Source: Bacteroidales bacterium
GTDB lineage: Bacteria; Bacteroidota; Bacteroidia; Bacteroidales; UBA7332
Reading direction: 5' to 3'
Assembly: GCA_028687995.1 (NCBI GenBank)
Contig: JAQTZA010000006.1
Location: 180,434-244,433 of the forward strand
Length of the DNA stretch: 64,000 nt
Shown here: piece by piece, positions 45,523 through 55,563 of the stretch
How positions within the stretch are numbered: position 1 is the stretch's first letter
How the letters are laid out: each line of letters begins with the position of its first letter
Made by a program: the position numbers and the translations under genes
Notes under the pieces: generated by a model
The model's input: only the letters and a program-made list of their open reading frames with translations
What the model was told of the DNA's origin: nothing
Databases searched by the model: none

Positions 45523-45611
45523 AAACAGAAACAAAACGAACAAAGGGGTGGATGTAGCTGTTTTGATGTTGTTTAACGAATGCGGGTAATGGATTGGAAT
45601 AATTAATTTTG

Positions 45612-45619
45612 TACCTTTG
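45612..45619 (+). promoter_or_regulatory. -7 box of gpmI
   Basis: TACCTTTG matches TAnnTTTG perfectly; the start codon is 68 bp downstream. Confidence 0.45.
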
Positions 45620-45687
45620 CAGCGCAAAAACAAGGAATTATTTCAGATAGAAAAATTGTTTATACATCTAAATAACAGACATTCATT

Positions 45688-47211
45688 ATGGCAAAAAAAG
45701 CACTTTTACTGATTCTCGACGGATGGGGAATTGGAAACAAGGGAAAAGAAGACGTAATCTACAACACACCCACTCCATATTGGGATTATTTGAACGCAAC
45801 GTATCCAAACTCGCACCTGTTGGCGTCGGGTGAAGATGTGGGTTTGCCAGAAGGTCAGATGGGTAACTCGGAGGTGGGTCACTTGAATATCGGCGCAGGT
45901 CGCGTGGTGTATCAGGATTTGGTGAAAATCAATATCGCTTGCCGCGACAACTCGATTATGGAAAACGAAGGCATCGTGAGTGCTTTTTCGTATGCAAAAG
46001 AGAATGGCAAACAGGTGCATTTCCTCGGATTGGTTTCGGATGGTGGTGTGCACAGCTCAATGGATCATTTGTTTAAATTGTGCGAAATATCGAAAGCGTA
46101 TGAGATAAACAAAACCTTTGTGCATTGCTTTATGGACGGTCGCGACACCGACCCGCGCAGTGGAAAAGGGTTTATCGAACAACTGGAGGCTCAACTGAAG
46201 AAAACAACCGGAGAGATTGGTTCGGTAATCGGTCGTTTCTACGCAATGGATCGCGATAAACGTTGGGAACGGGTGAAAGAGTCGTACGACCTGATGGTGA
46301 ACGGCATTGGTACACCGACTACCGACATGGTGGCTGCTATGCAGGCATCGTACGATGCTGGTGTGACAGACGAATTCGTGAAACCACTCGTGAAAGTGGG
46401 TGCTGACGGCAAACCGGTTGGGGTAATCGAACCGGGTGACGTGGTGATCTTCTTCAACTTCCGCAACGACCGCGCAAAAGAGCTCACCATTGTGTTGACG
46501 CAAGAAGATATGCCGGAATTTGGTATGGAGAAACTTCCGTTGCATTACTACACGATGACTCCTTACGATTCAAGATTCAAGGGATTGACCATTTTGTTTG
46601 ACAAAGACAACGTGCAAAACACGCTCGGAGAGTATGTTTCGGCATTGGGATTGAAACAACTTCGCATCGCAGAGACCGAAAAATTCGCACACGTGACCTT
46701 CTTCTTCTCTGGTGGTCGTGAAAGCGAATTCGAAGGCGAAGAGCGTATCTTGATCGCTTCTCCGAAAGTGGCGACGTACGATCTTCAGCCCGAAATGAGT
46801 GCTTACGAAGTGAAAGATAACTTGGTAGCGGCCATCAACGAACAGAAATATGACTTCATCGCTTGCAACTATGCCAACGGCGATATGGTGGGTCACACTG
46901 GCGTTTATACTGCCATTGAAAAGGCTGTCGTAGCCATCGACAATTGTTTGAAAGACACCGTAGAAGCGGCCAAAGCAAACGGTTACGAAGTAATCATCAT
47001 TGCCGATCACGGAAATGCAGACAACGCATTGAACGAAGATGGCAGCGAAAATACGGCTCACTCGTTGAACCCCGTCCCATTCGTCTATGTCACCGAAAAC
47101 AAAGCGGCGACGGTAGAAAACGGAATTCTGGCAGACGTAGCTCCATCGTTGTGTAAAATCCTCGACATCGCTGTCCCTTCCGAAATGACAGGCAAAAACC
47201 TGATAAACTAA
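45688..47211 (+). CDS. gpmI: 2,3-bisphosphoglycerate-independent phosphoglycerate mutase
   Basis: 507 residues of the alkaline-phosphatase superfamily: [20 protein letters not shown] with the first metal Asp, [19 protein letters not shown] with the catalytic Ser, the inserted phosphotransferase domain (~80-310), then [14 protein letters not shown] and [16 protein letters not shown] with metal-binding His and Asp. It interconverts 3- and 2-phosphoglycerate in glycolysis using manganese. Length and motifs are standard. Codon use is GC-enriched, as expected for a highly expressed gene. GC-rich repeats follow the stop. Confidence 0.97.
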   Translation: MAKKALLLILDGWGIGNKGKEDVIYNTPTPYWDYLNATYPNSHLLASGEDVGLPEGQMGNSEVGHLNIGAGRVVYQDLVKINIACRDNSIMENEGIVSAFSYAKENGKQVHFLGLVSDGGVHSSMDHLFKLCEISKAYEINKTFVHCFMDGRDTDPRSGKGFIEQLEAQLKKTTGEIGSVIGRFYAMDRDKRWERVKESYDLMVNGIGTPTTDMVAAMQASYDAGVTDEFVKPLVKVGADGKPVGVIEPGDVVIFFNFRNDRAKELTIVLTQEDMPEFGMEKLPLHYYTMTPYDSRFKGLTILFDKDNVQNTLGEYVSALGLKQLRIAETEKFAHVTFFFSGGRESEFEGEERILIASPKVATYDLQPEMSAYEVKDNLVAAINEQKYDFIACNYANGDMVGHTGVYTAIEKAVVAIDNCLKDTVEAAKANGYEVIIIADHGNADNALNEDGSENTAHSLNPVPFVYVTENKAATVENGILADVAPSLCKILDIAVPSEMTGKNLIN

Positions 47212-47212
47212 A

Positions 47213-47333
47213 GCCCCACCCCGACCCTCCCCTAAAGGGAGGGTGCTGGAAGTGCATTGAACTAATATACAATAACTTTTAAATGCCGCTCTCTTTCTCC
47301 TCCCCTTTCGGGGGAGGCTGGGAGGGGGCTTGT
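47213..47333. repeat. Paired GC-rich repeats between gpmI and the DUF3109 gene
   Basis: CCCCACCCCGACCCTCCCCT with AAAGGGAGGGT near 47214-47243, and CTCCTCCCCTTTCGGGGGAGG with GAGGGGGC near 47298-47330, face each other. The second ends ~9 bp before the next start codon. Confidence 0.75.
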
Positions 47334-47338
47334 TTTTT

Positions 47339-47905
47339 ATGCTTCAAATAGACGATACCATTATTAGTTTTGATTTGATAGAACGCCAATTCATTTGCGA
47401 TTTGGATGCGTGCAAAGGTGCTTGCTGCGTAGAAGGCGACTCGGGCGCACCCATCACTTATGACGAACGGAATACAATTGAGGAGATTTTACCCCTCATC
47501 TGGGAGGATCTCAGCGCCGAATCGCAGCAGCTGATTGAAGCTGAAGGTGTATCCTACATCGACATAGAAGGCGATTTGGTCACACAGATTGTGCATGGTA
47601 AAGAGTGTGTGTTCACCTACTACGACGAATCGGGGAAATGCAAATGCGCCATCGAAAAGGCGTATCGCGAAGGTAAAACAGACTTCTACAAACCGATGTC
47701 GTGCCACTTGTATCCTGTGCGACTGAAAGAGTACGACGGATTCACCGCTGTGAATGTGCACCGTTGGAAAATATGTAAATGTGCCGAAGTACTTGGGCGT
47801 AAAGAGGGAGTGGTGATGTATGAATTCCTGAAAGAACCGCTCATTCGCAGATTTGGCGAGACTTGGTGGGATCAACTGAATATTGCCGCAAAAGAACTGA
47901 CATAA
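47339..47905 (+). CDS. DUF3109 family cysteine-rich protein
   Basis: 188 residues from the ATG at 47339 (MLQIDDTIISFDLIERQFIC); the upstream ATG at 47330 lies against the repeat. The family hallmark is the cysteine-rich start CDLDACKGACCVEGDSGAP, followed by CVFTYYDESGKCKCAIEKAY, MSCHLYPVRL and KICKCAEV. About ten cysteines suggest a metal or iron-sulfur centre of the YkgJ type. Function is unknown. The family is widespread in Bacteroidota. It is not clearly linked to its neighbours. Confidence 0.9.
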   Translation: MLQIDDTIISFDLIERQFICDLDACKGACCVEGDSGAPITYDERNTIEEILPLIWEDLSAESQQLIEAEGVSYIDIEGDLVTQIVHGKECVFTYYDESGKCKCAIEKAYREGKTDFYKPMSCHLYPVRLKEYDGFTAVNVHRWKICKCAEVLGRKEGVVMYEFLKEPLIRRFGETWWDQLNIAAKELT

Positions 47906-48006
47906 AATAGGCATTGAGATGAAACGAGCACTACAAACTAATTTTGACACACAAGGAGATGTTTATGTGCGAGTTCCATGTGATCTATAAAATAAATTAC
48001 AAACAC

Positions 48007-48756
48007 ATGAAATCATCTATTTCCAAATCTCTTATTCTTCTATTTTTGATTCTGTCGAATACAGGTTGGGCAAGAGAAAACGGCTCAAATGAATCGTTGC
48101 CGAAGACGAAATTTCCAAAAGAGAAATTCAATATTCTGGATTATGGAGCCATTGCCAACAGTCCTGAATTTTCGACTTTTGCCATCAATAATGCGATTGA
48201 AAACTGTAGCATGGCAGGTGGCGGATATGTCATTATTCCGAAAGGAAAATTCTCGACTACAAGCATTATCTTGAAAAGTAACGTGAATCTTCGTTTAGAT
48301 GAAGGTGCTGTTTTGCAATTCTCCACCCGTGCAGAAGATTATTTTGGAACTAAGGCAAAAAATGGAATTATTCCCCTGATTTATGCTGAAAGTGAATCCA
48401 ATATCGCTATTTCGGGGAAGGGAATAATCGATGCTCAAAACAACTGGGTAAAGCAAATTTCGTTATCAGATAGCACCGAAATACAAACTATGTCGATGAC
48501 AATTCTATTGGTCAATTGCCATCAAGTAAAGATAGAAGATGTACAGATATTGAATGCTCCTACACTCTCGATTTTACTGCAATCATGCGACAATGTGGTG
48601 TTTGATGATATCGCAATCGAGAATCCGAAACTGGAGGCAAATGCACTGATAATAGAGCATTCAACCCATATTGTTTTGAATGACAAAAAAATAGAAGAGA
48701 GCGACAAAGCATTGGCTATCAAACGAATTGGATTAAAGGAATTTACGACAAGATAA
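48007..48756 (+). CDS. GH28/pectate-lyase-like beta-helix protein, short and degenerate
   Basis: 249 residues from the ATG at 48007, which starts a signal peptide (MKSSISKSLILLFLILSNTGWA). The longer frame adds 21 residues before it. FNILDYGAIANSPEFSTFAINNAIENC is the standard GH28/pectate-lyase opening and GGGYVIIPKGKF follows; parallel beta-helix turns continue to the end. Where GH28 enzymes have NTDG and a GDDCIALKSG strand, this protein reads ANALIIEHSTHIVLNDKKIEES then DKALAIKRIG, without the catalytic aspartates. It stops there; normal enzymes are ~450 residues. It is either a non-catalytic binding protein or a shortened gene. Confidence 0.75.
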   Translation: MKSSISKSLILLFLILSNTGWARENGSNESLPKTKFPKEKFNILDYGAIANSPEFSTFAINNAIENCSMAGGGYVIIPKGKFSTTSIILKSNVNLRLDEGAVLQFSTRAEDYFGTKAKNGIIPLIYAESESNIAISGKGIIDAQNNWVKQISLSDSTEIQTMSMTILLVNCHQVKIEDVQILNAPTLSILLQSCDNVVFDDIAIENPKLEANALIIEHSTHIVLNDKKIEESDKALAIKRIGLKEFTTR

Positions 48757-48820
48757 AGATGTTTGATGGCGGACCTATCGCTATTTACAAAATAAACAAC
48801 GACAGAATAATATTATTTCC

Positions 48821-48828
48821 TATTTTTG
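48821..48828 (+). promoter_or_regulatory. -7 box of the ABC exporter gene
   Basis: TATTTTTG matches TAnnTTTG and lies 29 bp before the start codon. Confidence 0.45.
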
Positions 48829-48857
48829 TCCATTAACTTTTCTAACCGAGATTTAAG

Positions 48858-50687
48858 ATGAAAGATTTTTTCAAAGTATTGCTTCGTTTTGTTCCGCCTT
48901 ATAAGAGATTTCTTATTCTCAATATTCTTTTCAATATTCTTTCCACGGTTTTCAGCCTCTTCTCGTTTGGTCTGATTATTCCTATTCTTCAAATTCTATT
49001 TAAGATCGATCAATCGGTTTATCATTACATCCCTTTTGGAACAGGTACTTCATTCAAAGATGAATTCATCAACAATTTCTACTTCTATGTTAATGATACC
49101 ATCAATCAACATGGTGGTAGTTTGGTGTTGATGTTGCTTGGATTAATTCTGATATTGATGACGTTGCTCAAAACGGGAGCTGCATATTTGGCACTTTATA
49201 ACATGATTCCGCTGCGTACCGGTGTTGTACGTGATATTCGGAATGCCATTTTTCGTAAAATAGCTTCGCTTCCCATCGGATTTTTCTCAAACGAACGAAA
49301 AGGCGATATCATTGCCCGCATGAGTGGCGACGTCAACGAAATCGAGAACTCCATTATGAGTTCACTTGATATGATGTTCAAAAATCCGATCATGATTATC
49401 GTTTATCTCATAACGATGTTTGCGCTGAGCTGGCAGTTGACAATTTTCGTACTCATTTTATTGCCTGTGAGTGGATACATCATGGGAACGGTGGGTAAAA
49501 AATTGAAACGAACTTCGCTTGAGGGTCAACAGCAGTGGGGCATACTCATGTCGCAAATCGAAGAGACTTTGGGCGGACTGAGAATCATTAAAGCATTCAA
49601 TGCAGAAGGAAAAATCAAGGCTCGTTTCGAGAAACAAAATAATCTGTTCAGAGGAACAACCAATCGTATCAATCGCCGTCAATCGCTGGCTCATCCGATG
49701 AGTGAATTTTTGGGAACGGTGACTATCGCTATTGTGCTTTGGTATGGAGGGACATTGATTTTGAATAACACGAGCAGTATTAATGCATCGTCGTTTATCT
49801 ACTATATTGTGATTTTTTATAGCATTATTAATCCGGCAAAAGACCTATCGAAAGCGGTATATTCTATCCAAAAAGGATTAGCGTCGATGGAGCGTGTAGA
49901 TAAAATTTTAGCTGCGAAGAATACTATCGTTGATCCGCAGAATCCAGTGGAAATGCACCCTTTTTCACAAAAAATTGAATTCAAAAATGTCTCGTTCAAA
50001 TACCACAATCATTGGGTGTTGAAGGATATTAATCTTGAAATCCCTATCGGTAAATCTATCGCTTTAGTTGGTCAATCCGGATCTGGAAAATCGACATTAG
50101 TAGATTTGATCCCACGCTTTTATGATGTTCAGAAAGGGGAGATTTTGATTGATGGAGTCAATATTCGCAATCTGAAAATACATGATTTGCGTTCGCTGAT
50201 GGGTAATGTCAATCAGGAAGCAATTTTGTTTAATGATACATTTTTCAATAATATAGCTTTTGGAGTGGAAAATGCCACGTTCGATCAAGTGATTGAGGCA
50301 GCAAAAATTGCCAATGCGCACGATTTTATTGCAGCCACTGAAGAGGGTTACGAAACCAATATTGGCGATCGCGGCGGCAAACTCTCCGGCGGACAACGTC
50401 AACGCTTGAGCATTGCGCGTGCGATTCTGAAAAATCCTCCGGTGCTGATTCTTGACGAAGCTACTTCGGCTCTCGATACTGAATCGGAACGCCTCGTGCA
50501 GGAAGCCATTGAAAACTTGATGCGTAACCGCACGTCTATCGTGATTGCACACCGACTTTCGACCATCAAAAATGCCGATCTGATTTGCGTGATGAACGAA
50601 GGTGAAATCGTGGAACGTGGTCGGCACGATGAATTGATAGCACTCGACGGATATTACAAGCGATTGTGTGATATGCAGAGTTTCTAA
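48858..50687 (+). CDS. MsbA-like ABC exporter (fused permease-ATPase)
   Basis: 609 residues: six membrane helices (~1-330) and a nucleotide-binding domain with Walker A GQSGSGKST (~395), signature LSGGQRQRLSIARAI (~510), Walker B VLILDEATSALD (~532) and H-loop IAHRLSTIKNAD. Half-size exporters of this type form homodimers and flip lipid A or other lipids and drugs. In Bacteroidota several paralogues exist, so MsbA function is only likely, not shown. The gene is monocistronic or continues into the TIGR02757 gene 55 bp downstream. Confidence 0.9.
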   Translation: MKDFFKVLLRFVPPYKRFLILNILFNILSTVFSLFSFGLIIPILQILFKIDQSVYHYIPFGTGTSFKDEFINNFYFYVNDTINQHGGSLVLMLLGLILILMTLLKTGAAYLALYNMIPLRTGVVRDIRNAIFRKIASLPIGFFSNERKGDIIARMSGDVNEIENSIMSSLDMMFKNPIMIIVYLITMFALSWQLTIFVLILLPVSGYIMGTVGKKLKRTSLEGQQQWGILMSQIEETLGGLRIIKAFNAEGKIKARFEKQNNLFRGTTNRINRRQSLAHPMSEFLGTVTIAIVLWYGGTLILNNTSSINASSFIYYIVIFYSIINPAKDLSKAVYSIQKGLASMERVDKILAAKNTIVDPQNPVEMHPFSQKIEFKNVSFKYHNHWVLKDINLEIPIGKSIALVGQSGSGKSTLVDLIPRFYDVQKGEILIDGVNIRNLKIHDLRSLMGNVNQEAILFNDTFFNNIAFGVENATFDQVIEAAKIANAHDFIAATEEGYETNIGDRGGKLSGGQRQRLSIARAILKNPPVLILDEATSALDTESERLVQEAIENLMRNRTSIVIAHRLSTIKNADLICVMNEGEIVERGRHDELIALDGYYKRLCDMQSF

Positions 50688-50694
50688 TAAAATT

Positions 50695-50740
50695 TAACCG
50701 CAAAGAACGCAAAGATTTACGCAAAGAAACGCAAAGAATT
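50695..50740. repeat. Short ACGCAAAGAA repeats
   Basis: CGCAAAGAACGCAAAGATTT followed by ACGCAAAGAAACGCAAAGAA repeats a 9-10-nt unit four times directly before the TIGR02757 gene. I recall the same run in other Bacteroidota intergenic regions. Confidence 0.6.
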
Positions 50741-50742
50741 TG

Positions 50743-51528
50743 ATGCCACAACTCAATTCCTTCGATCTCAAAACTTTTCTCGATGAGAAGGTCGATCGAT
50801 ATAATCGACCGGCGTTTATTGAGAGTGACCCAATTTCGATTCCACACAGTTTCGACAAAAAACAGGACATTGAGATCATGGGTTTCTTTGCAGCGGTTTT
50901 GGCTTGGGGACAACGACCGACCATCATCAACAAATGTCGCGAATTGGCTCAACGGATGGACGGCAATCCCCATCAATTTGTCACCCAATCTTCCGACAAC
51001 GACCTGAAGCAATTGCTTGGTTTCAAACACCGCACTTTCAACGATACAGATTTGCTCTATTTTGTCGATTTTCTGAAACGACATTACACGCAATTCGACA
51101 GTTTGGAAGATGCTTTTGTAGGAAAAGATGTTACAAATGTAGAATCCGCATTGTTGCATTTTCGCAATTCATTTTTCGATAGCCCTGATGCACCTTTGCG
51201 AACTCGGAAACACATCTCCTCCCCTGCTCAAAAATCGGCATGCAAACGACTGAATATGTTTCTTCGTTGGATGGTTCGGTACGATGAAAAAGGGGTGGAT
51301 TTCGGTATTTGGAAAATGCTACAACCTAAAGATCTTATCTGTCCACTCGATCTTCACGTGGATAGAACCGCTCGCCATTTCGGAATGATCTCTCGTAAAC
51401 AAACCGATTGGCAAACGGCTCTCGAATTGACCGAAACTCTTCGCTCTTTTGACCCACTTGATCCGGTAAAATACGATTTTGCCCTGTTTGGCATTTCTGT
51501 AGAGAAAGAATTATATCTCTTCGAGTAG
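50743..51528 (+). CDS. TIGR02757 family protein
   Basis: 261 residues from the ATG at 50743. The family (~250 residues, common in Bacteroidota and Spirochaetes) has DPISIPHSFDKKQDIEIMGFFAAVLAWGQR in the N-terminal half, LYFVDFLKRHYTQFDSLEDAF in the middle and KRLNMFLRWMVR...DFGIWK...PLDLHVDRTARHFGMI near the end. The last part, with FLRWMVR and DLHV, resembles the helix-hairpin-helix glycosylase fold, but no enzyme activity is established. Its neighbours give no clue. Confidence 0.88.
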   Translation: MPQLNSFDLKTFLDEKVDRYNRPAFIESDPISIPHSFDKKQDIEIMGFFAAVLAWGQRPTIINKCRELAQRMDGNPHQFVTQSSDNDLKQLLGFKHRTFNDTDLLYFVDFLKRHYTQFDSLEDAFVGKDVTNVESALLHFRNSFFDSPDAPLRTRKHISSPAQKSACKRLNMFLRWMVRYDEKGVDFGIWKMLQPKDLICPLDLHVDRTARHFGMISRKQTDWQTALELTETLRSFDPLDPVKYDFALFGISVEKELYLFE

Positions 51529-51622
51529 TAAAATGTGAATATTTACAACTATATTTTCATAAATATTTATAATCTTTGTATTCTATAATAATGCAACGTG
51601 ATTTTGCTCCAAAAAGAAACAA

Positions 51623-53464
51623 ATGTTGACTAAACTAATGTTCATACCGCTTTTATTTCTTCCGTTTCTCATTAGAGCTGAAAACTACGACGCAGAACTT
51701 ATTTCTCAAAAAACAGAAATAATTGTTTCAACCTCCAGTTTAACGAAAAAATATTCTTTAGAAATAAAAATCAATAACAGGTCAGGAGAAGAATATGCAG
51801 AAATATCCATTCCATTTTCAAAAATGAGCAGGGTCAGTAAGATTTCTGCTTGTATTAAAGATGCGAATGGTAATATTGTGAGAAAATTAAAGAGCAGTGA
51901 AATAAGTCAAAGAAGTGCGATTTCTGATTTTTCTCTTTATGAAGATGATTTCGTAAAAGAGTTTACGCTTGTTCATAATCAATACCCGTACTCAATCGTT
52001 TGTAGTTATGAAAGTAAAGAGGATGATTATTTGCAAATTGAGAATTGGAATCCTATAATCGACAATCTAATTCCAACCAGATACGCTTCTCTGAAACTCA
52101 CTATACCTTATGATTATTCTATATCCTATTTATCAAGGCTCATTGATAAACCTAAAGTTGATACTTTGGGGAAGAGCATTACTTATGAATGGAATGCAAG
52201 TTTCACTAATACATTTAGTAAAGAGAAATTCACCGCGCCAACAGAGACTTTTGTTCCTTCGCTGATTATCGTTCCAGTCAATTTTAAATATGAATCTGTC
52301 GGTTCCATGAAAGATTGGATCTCCTATGGCAATTGGCAAAATAGTTTATTGGAAGGAATAAATGTTCTTCCCTTGTCTGAGCAACAAAAGATCGATGAAT
52401 TGACCAACGGAGTAATGACTGAAGTGGAAAAAATAAGAATATTATATCACCATCTTCAGGATGCTACACGTTATATTAACGTCACACTAAAAACAGGAGG
52501 ATTAAAACCATATTCTGCAGCTTATGTGTCTGAAAATAAATATGGAGATTGTAAAGCATTGACAAATTTCATGAAATCGATGCTAGATTACGTTGGGATA
52601 AAATCGTATTACACCAAGGTGTTTGCTGGAGATCCAATCCGAAAAATCGAAAAAGACTTTGTTTCACAACAGTTTAATCATGTAATACTTTGCGTACCTC
52701 TTTCAAAAGATACAATCTGGTTGGATTGTACAAGTAAAATGGCATTCAATTTTTTAGGCACTTTCACTCAAAACCGAGATGTTTTGATTATTGAAAAAGA
52801 TAATAGTCATTTTACAAAAACACCCAGTCTGAAGGTTTCAGAAGTCTTAGAATCCCGCAATGCTGAAATCTCTTACAGCGAAAGAGGAAACTCACCGATT
52901 GTTTTCATCAATCAATATAGGGGAGAGATGTATGAAAATTTACGTTCAATGGAACAGTCGAAGAATGAAATCGAGAAAAATAGAATTCTAAGAAATTATT
53001 TTATAGAGAATGGCTTCGAGCTATTAAATTACAAAATCTCTCTGTGTCAACGAGATTCGCTTCAAATATCGACTTCATACGAAGTGAATGCTCCTCATGT
53101 TTACAAACATTATGGAAATGAAATTCTGGTGAGCAACATTCCATTCTCATTGTCTCAATTCGAGAAGCCAGAAAGTAGAAAATTGCCCGTACAGATAGAC
53201 TATCCGATTTATAAAAAAGATACGTTGGTTTATGAAATTCCTGCTCTATTTCGTTTAAGTAACATACCACCAACCCAGAGTATAACTACTCGTTTTGGAG
53301 AATATAAAATTGAATTTATTCATCAAGATAAGAGCATCATGGTGGTAAAATCACTCCAAATCTACTCTGGATCTTATCCGATTTCAGAATATAAAGCGTT
53401 CTATCAATTTTATACAACTGTTGAAAATTTCGAACATTCTACTTTTATTACTCTCATTAAATAA
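51623..53464 (+). CDS. DUF3857 and transglutaminase-like domain protein (copy 1)
   Basis: 613 residues with a signal peptide (residues 1-19, MLTKLMFIPLLFLPFLIRA). The DUF3857 beta domain (~35-215) is followed by a transglutaminase-like core. The expected triad is visible: the cysteine in YGDCKALTNFMKSML (~312), the histidine in FNHVILCV (~353) and the aspartate in WLDCTSK (~368). A C-terminal beta domain (DUF3858-like) completes it. Such proteins are periplasmic or surface; their substrate is unknown. It is followed 10 bp later by a paralogue, so the two are co-transcribed. Confidence 0.87.
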   Translation: MLTKLMFIPLLFLPFLIRAENYDAELISQKTEIIVSTSSLTKKYSLEIKINNRSGEEYAEISIPFSKMSRVSKISACIKDANGNIVRKLKSSEISQRSAISDFSLYEDDFVKEFTLVHNQYPYSIVCSYESKEDDYLQIENWNPIIDNLIPTRYASLKLTIPYDYSISYLSRLIDKPKVDTLGKSITYEWNASFTNTFSKEKFTAPTETFVPSLIIVPVNFKYESVGSMKDWISYGNWQNSLLEGINVLPLSEQQKIDELTNGVMTEVEKIRILYHHLQDATRYINVTLKTGGLKPYSAAYVSENKYGDCKALTNFMKSMLDYVGIKSYYTKVFAGDPIRKIEKDFVSQQFNHVILCVPLSKDTIWLDCTSKMAFNFLGTFTQNRDVLIIEKDNSHFTKTPSLKVSEVLESRNAEISYSERGNSPIVFINQYRGEMYENLRSMEQSKNEIEKNRILRNYFIENGFELLNYKISLCQRDSLQISTSYEVNAPHVYKHYGNEILVSNIPFSLSQFEKPESRKLPVQIDYPIYKKDTLVYEIPALFRLSNIPPTQSITTRFGEYKIEFIHQDKSIMVVKSLQIYSGSYPISEYKAFYQFYTTVENFEHSTFITLIK

Positions 53465-53474
53465 TACAACTTCT

Positions 53475-55445
53475 ATGAAAAAAATTAATGTAATTTTCAT
53501 TTTAATATTGATTTCATACTCGAATATATTTTCTCAAGAATCGGTAAAAGAGTTTGGCAAAATTTCGATAGCAGAGGTAGAAATGAGTGAATATTCGAAA
53601 GATAAAAATGCAGACGCCGTTGTGTTATTTGATAAAGGAATTTCGAGATTTGTTCGAACTGAATATTCTTTTGATGTATTGTACGAAAGAACTACACGCA
53701 TTAAAATATTATCAGAAGCAGGGGTCAAATGGGCTCAGATTGAGATTCCATTTTACCAAGAGGGCGAAATTTATGAGAAAGTTACCAATATAGATGCTTA
53801 CTCTTATAATATCGAAAATGGAGGGTTAAACAAAACACAACTTAAGATTTCAAACACGTATGATGAGAGAATGAATAATTTTTGGCTGAAAAAGAAATTT
53901 GCAATACCAGGAGTAAAGGTAGGCTCTGTGATCGAATATACTTATAAAATCTACTCTCCATACAAATTCAACTTCCGAGATTGGGAGTTTCAATGGAAAA
54001 TTCCAGTAATCTACAGTGAGTATGAGACACAAATGATCCCATTTTATGAATATACATGGTTGCTGCAAGGTGCAAATAAATTTGATTCGCAAAAATCGTA
54101 TGTTGATAAAGGTCTTTCACGTCAATTCGGATCGATAAATTATCAAGATATGATTTACCAATATGTGATGAAAGATGTTCCTGCATTTAACAGCGAAGAA
54201 TTTATCTCATCCATTAATGATTACATCATAAAAATTGACTTTCAGTTGTCAAAAATTTATCAATATGATGGTTCAAAAGTTGATATTCTGACGACTTGGG
54301 AAGACTTGGTCAAAGATTTAATCAAAGACCCTGAATTTGGCAAATATGCCTCCAAAAGTGAAAAGTTAGCTGCTAAACTCATTGATATTCCAACATTAAT
54401 GCAAAAATCAGAGACAGAGAGATTTAATTATGTGATTGATTATGTAAAGCATAACTATAGCTGGAATAAGCATCTCGGTAAATATGTCACAAAATCTCCG
54501 AATAAATTCGTAGAAGAGAAAAATGGTAATTGTGCAGATATTAACTTATTTGCCATTGGTCTTCTTCGAAGTCTAGGAATAGATGCCCATCCAGTGTTGA
54601 TTAGTACGCGTGAAAATGGAAAAATCAAGACAATTTATCCTTTCGTTCAGTTGTTTAATTATGTCGTAATTGTAGCGAAAATTGATAATCAAACTTGGTT
54701 ATCTGATGCCACAAGTTCTCTTTGTTTGAATAATCGAATTCCAGAACATTGTATCAATGATTTAGGATTAATAATGAAAAACAGAAAAGATAAATCGCAA
54801 GTAGAATGGATTGGCTTACAGAGCACAATTCCGTCAACAATCAATACTCAAGTTGGCGTTGAATTTGCAAAAGATAAATCGCTACAATCGACGGTGACGA
54901 GATCTGCTACAGAATACGATGCGTTACGATACAGAGATAAATATTTTGATAGTAAAAAGGAAATCAAGAAGGATTTTGAGACAAGCAATCTCAATATAAA
55001 TGATTCAACCATTGAAATTGAGAATCTATCTGATATTTCCAAACCCTACATTTTCAAATATGTTAGCACTACAAATCCTGAAATTGTAAATGGGAAAATA
55101 TATATATCCCCGTTTTCAAATACGACTATTTCGGAGAATCCATTGAAGCAAAATGTGCGAACTTACCCTATGGATATGACCTATTCGAAAAAGAGAACGT
55201 TTCAATCGACTGTTACAATTCCGGATGGATTTAAAATTGAATATTTGCCCAGAGATAAAAAGTTAGCGAATGATCTTTTCGAATTGAATTATTCGATACA
55301 ATCTGATGAAAAAAACATTTTAATTCAGTTTGATTATTTCTTCAAAAAAGCAATTTATACAGCAGATCAATATTCACAAATAAAATATTATTTCAACGAG
55401 ATTGTGAGTAAGGGTACAGATAAAATTGTTTTAGTGAAAAAGTAA
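53475..55445 (+). CDS. DUF3857 and transglutaminase-like domain protein (copy 2)
   Basis: 656 residues from the ATG at 53475, which begins a signal peptide (MKKINVIFILILISYSNIFS); the longer frame would overlap the previous gene. DUF3857 is at ~55-245 (VKVGSVIEYTYKIYSPY) and the transglutaminase-like core at ~310-430. The cysteine is present in KNGNCADINLFAIG (~357), but the histidine position reads FNYVVIVAKI and the aspartate region is WLSDATSS. The DUF3858-like tail follows. The copies are divergent, not a recent duplication. I recall the FNYV variant in other Bacteroidota homologues, so it may mark a subfamily. Confidence 0.87.
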   Translation: MKKINVIFILILISYSNIFSQESVKEFGKISIAEVEMSEYSKDKNADAVVLFDKGISRFVRTEYSFDVLYERTTRIKILSEAGVKWAQIEIPFYQEGEIYEKVTNIDAYSYNIENGGLNKTQLKISNTYDERMNNFWLKKKFAIPGVKVGSVIEYTYKIYSPYKFNFRDWEFQWKIPVIYSEYETQMIPFYEYTWLLQGANKFDSQKSYVDKGLSRQFGSINYQDMIYQYVMKDVPAFNSEEFISSINDYIIKIDFQLSKIYQYDGSKVDILTTWEDLVKDLIKDPEFGKYASKSEKLAAKLIDIPTLMQKSETERFNYVIDYVKHNYSWNKHLGKYVTKSPNKFVEEKNGNCADINLFAIGLLRSLGIDAHPVLISTRENGKIKTIYPFVQLFNYVVIVAKIDNQTWLSDATSSLCLNNRIPEHCINDLGLIMKNRKDKSQVEWIGLQSTIPSTINTQVGVEFAKDKSLQSTVTRSATEYDALRYRDKYFDSKKEIKKDFETSNLNINDSTIEIENLSDISKPYIFKYVSTTNPEIVNGKIYISPFSNTTISENPLKQNVRTYPMDMTYSKKRTFQSTVTIPDGFKIEYLPRDKKLANDLFELNYSIQSDEKNILIQFDYFFKKAIYTADQYSQIKYYFNEIVSKGTDKIVLVKK

Positions 55446-55563
55446 GTTTTTCCTCCATCCCAAGTGATATGTTCTTTCGCAAGGTGTATTATAGAAAAAT
55501 AGTGATTAAATTTGAATATTTCAATCACACAAATCTCCTTGTGACGATTTTTATTCATACAAA

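Noticed and set aside
45382..45633. 83-codon minus-strand frame
   Set aside because: It is a translation of the GC-rich dispersed repeat and the gpmI promoter region.
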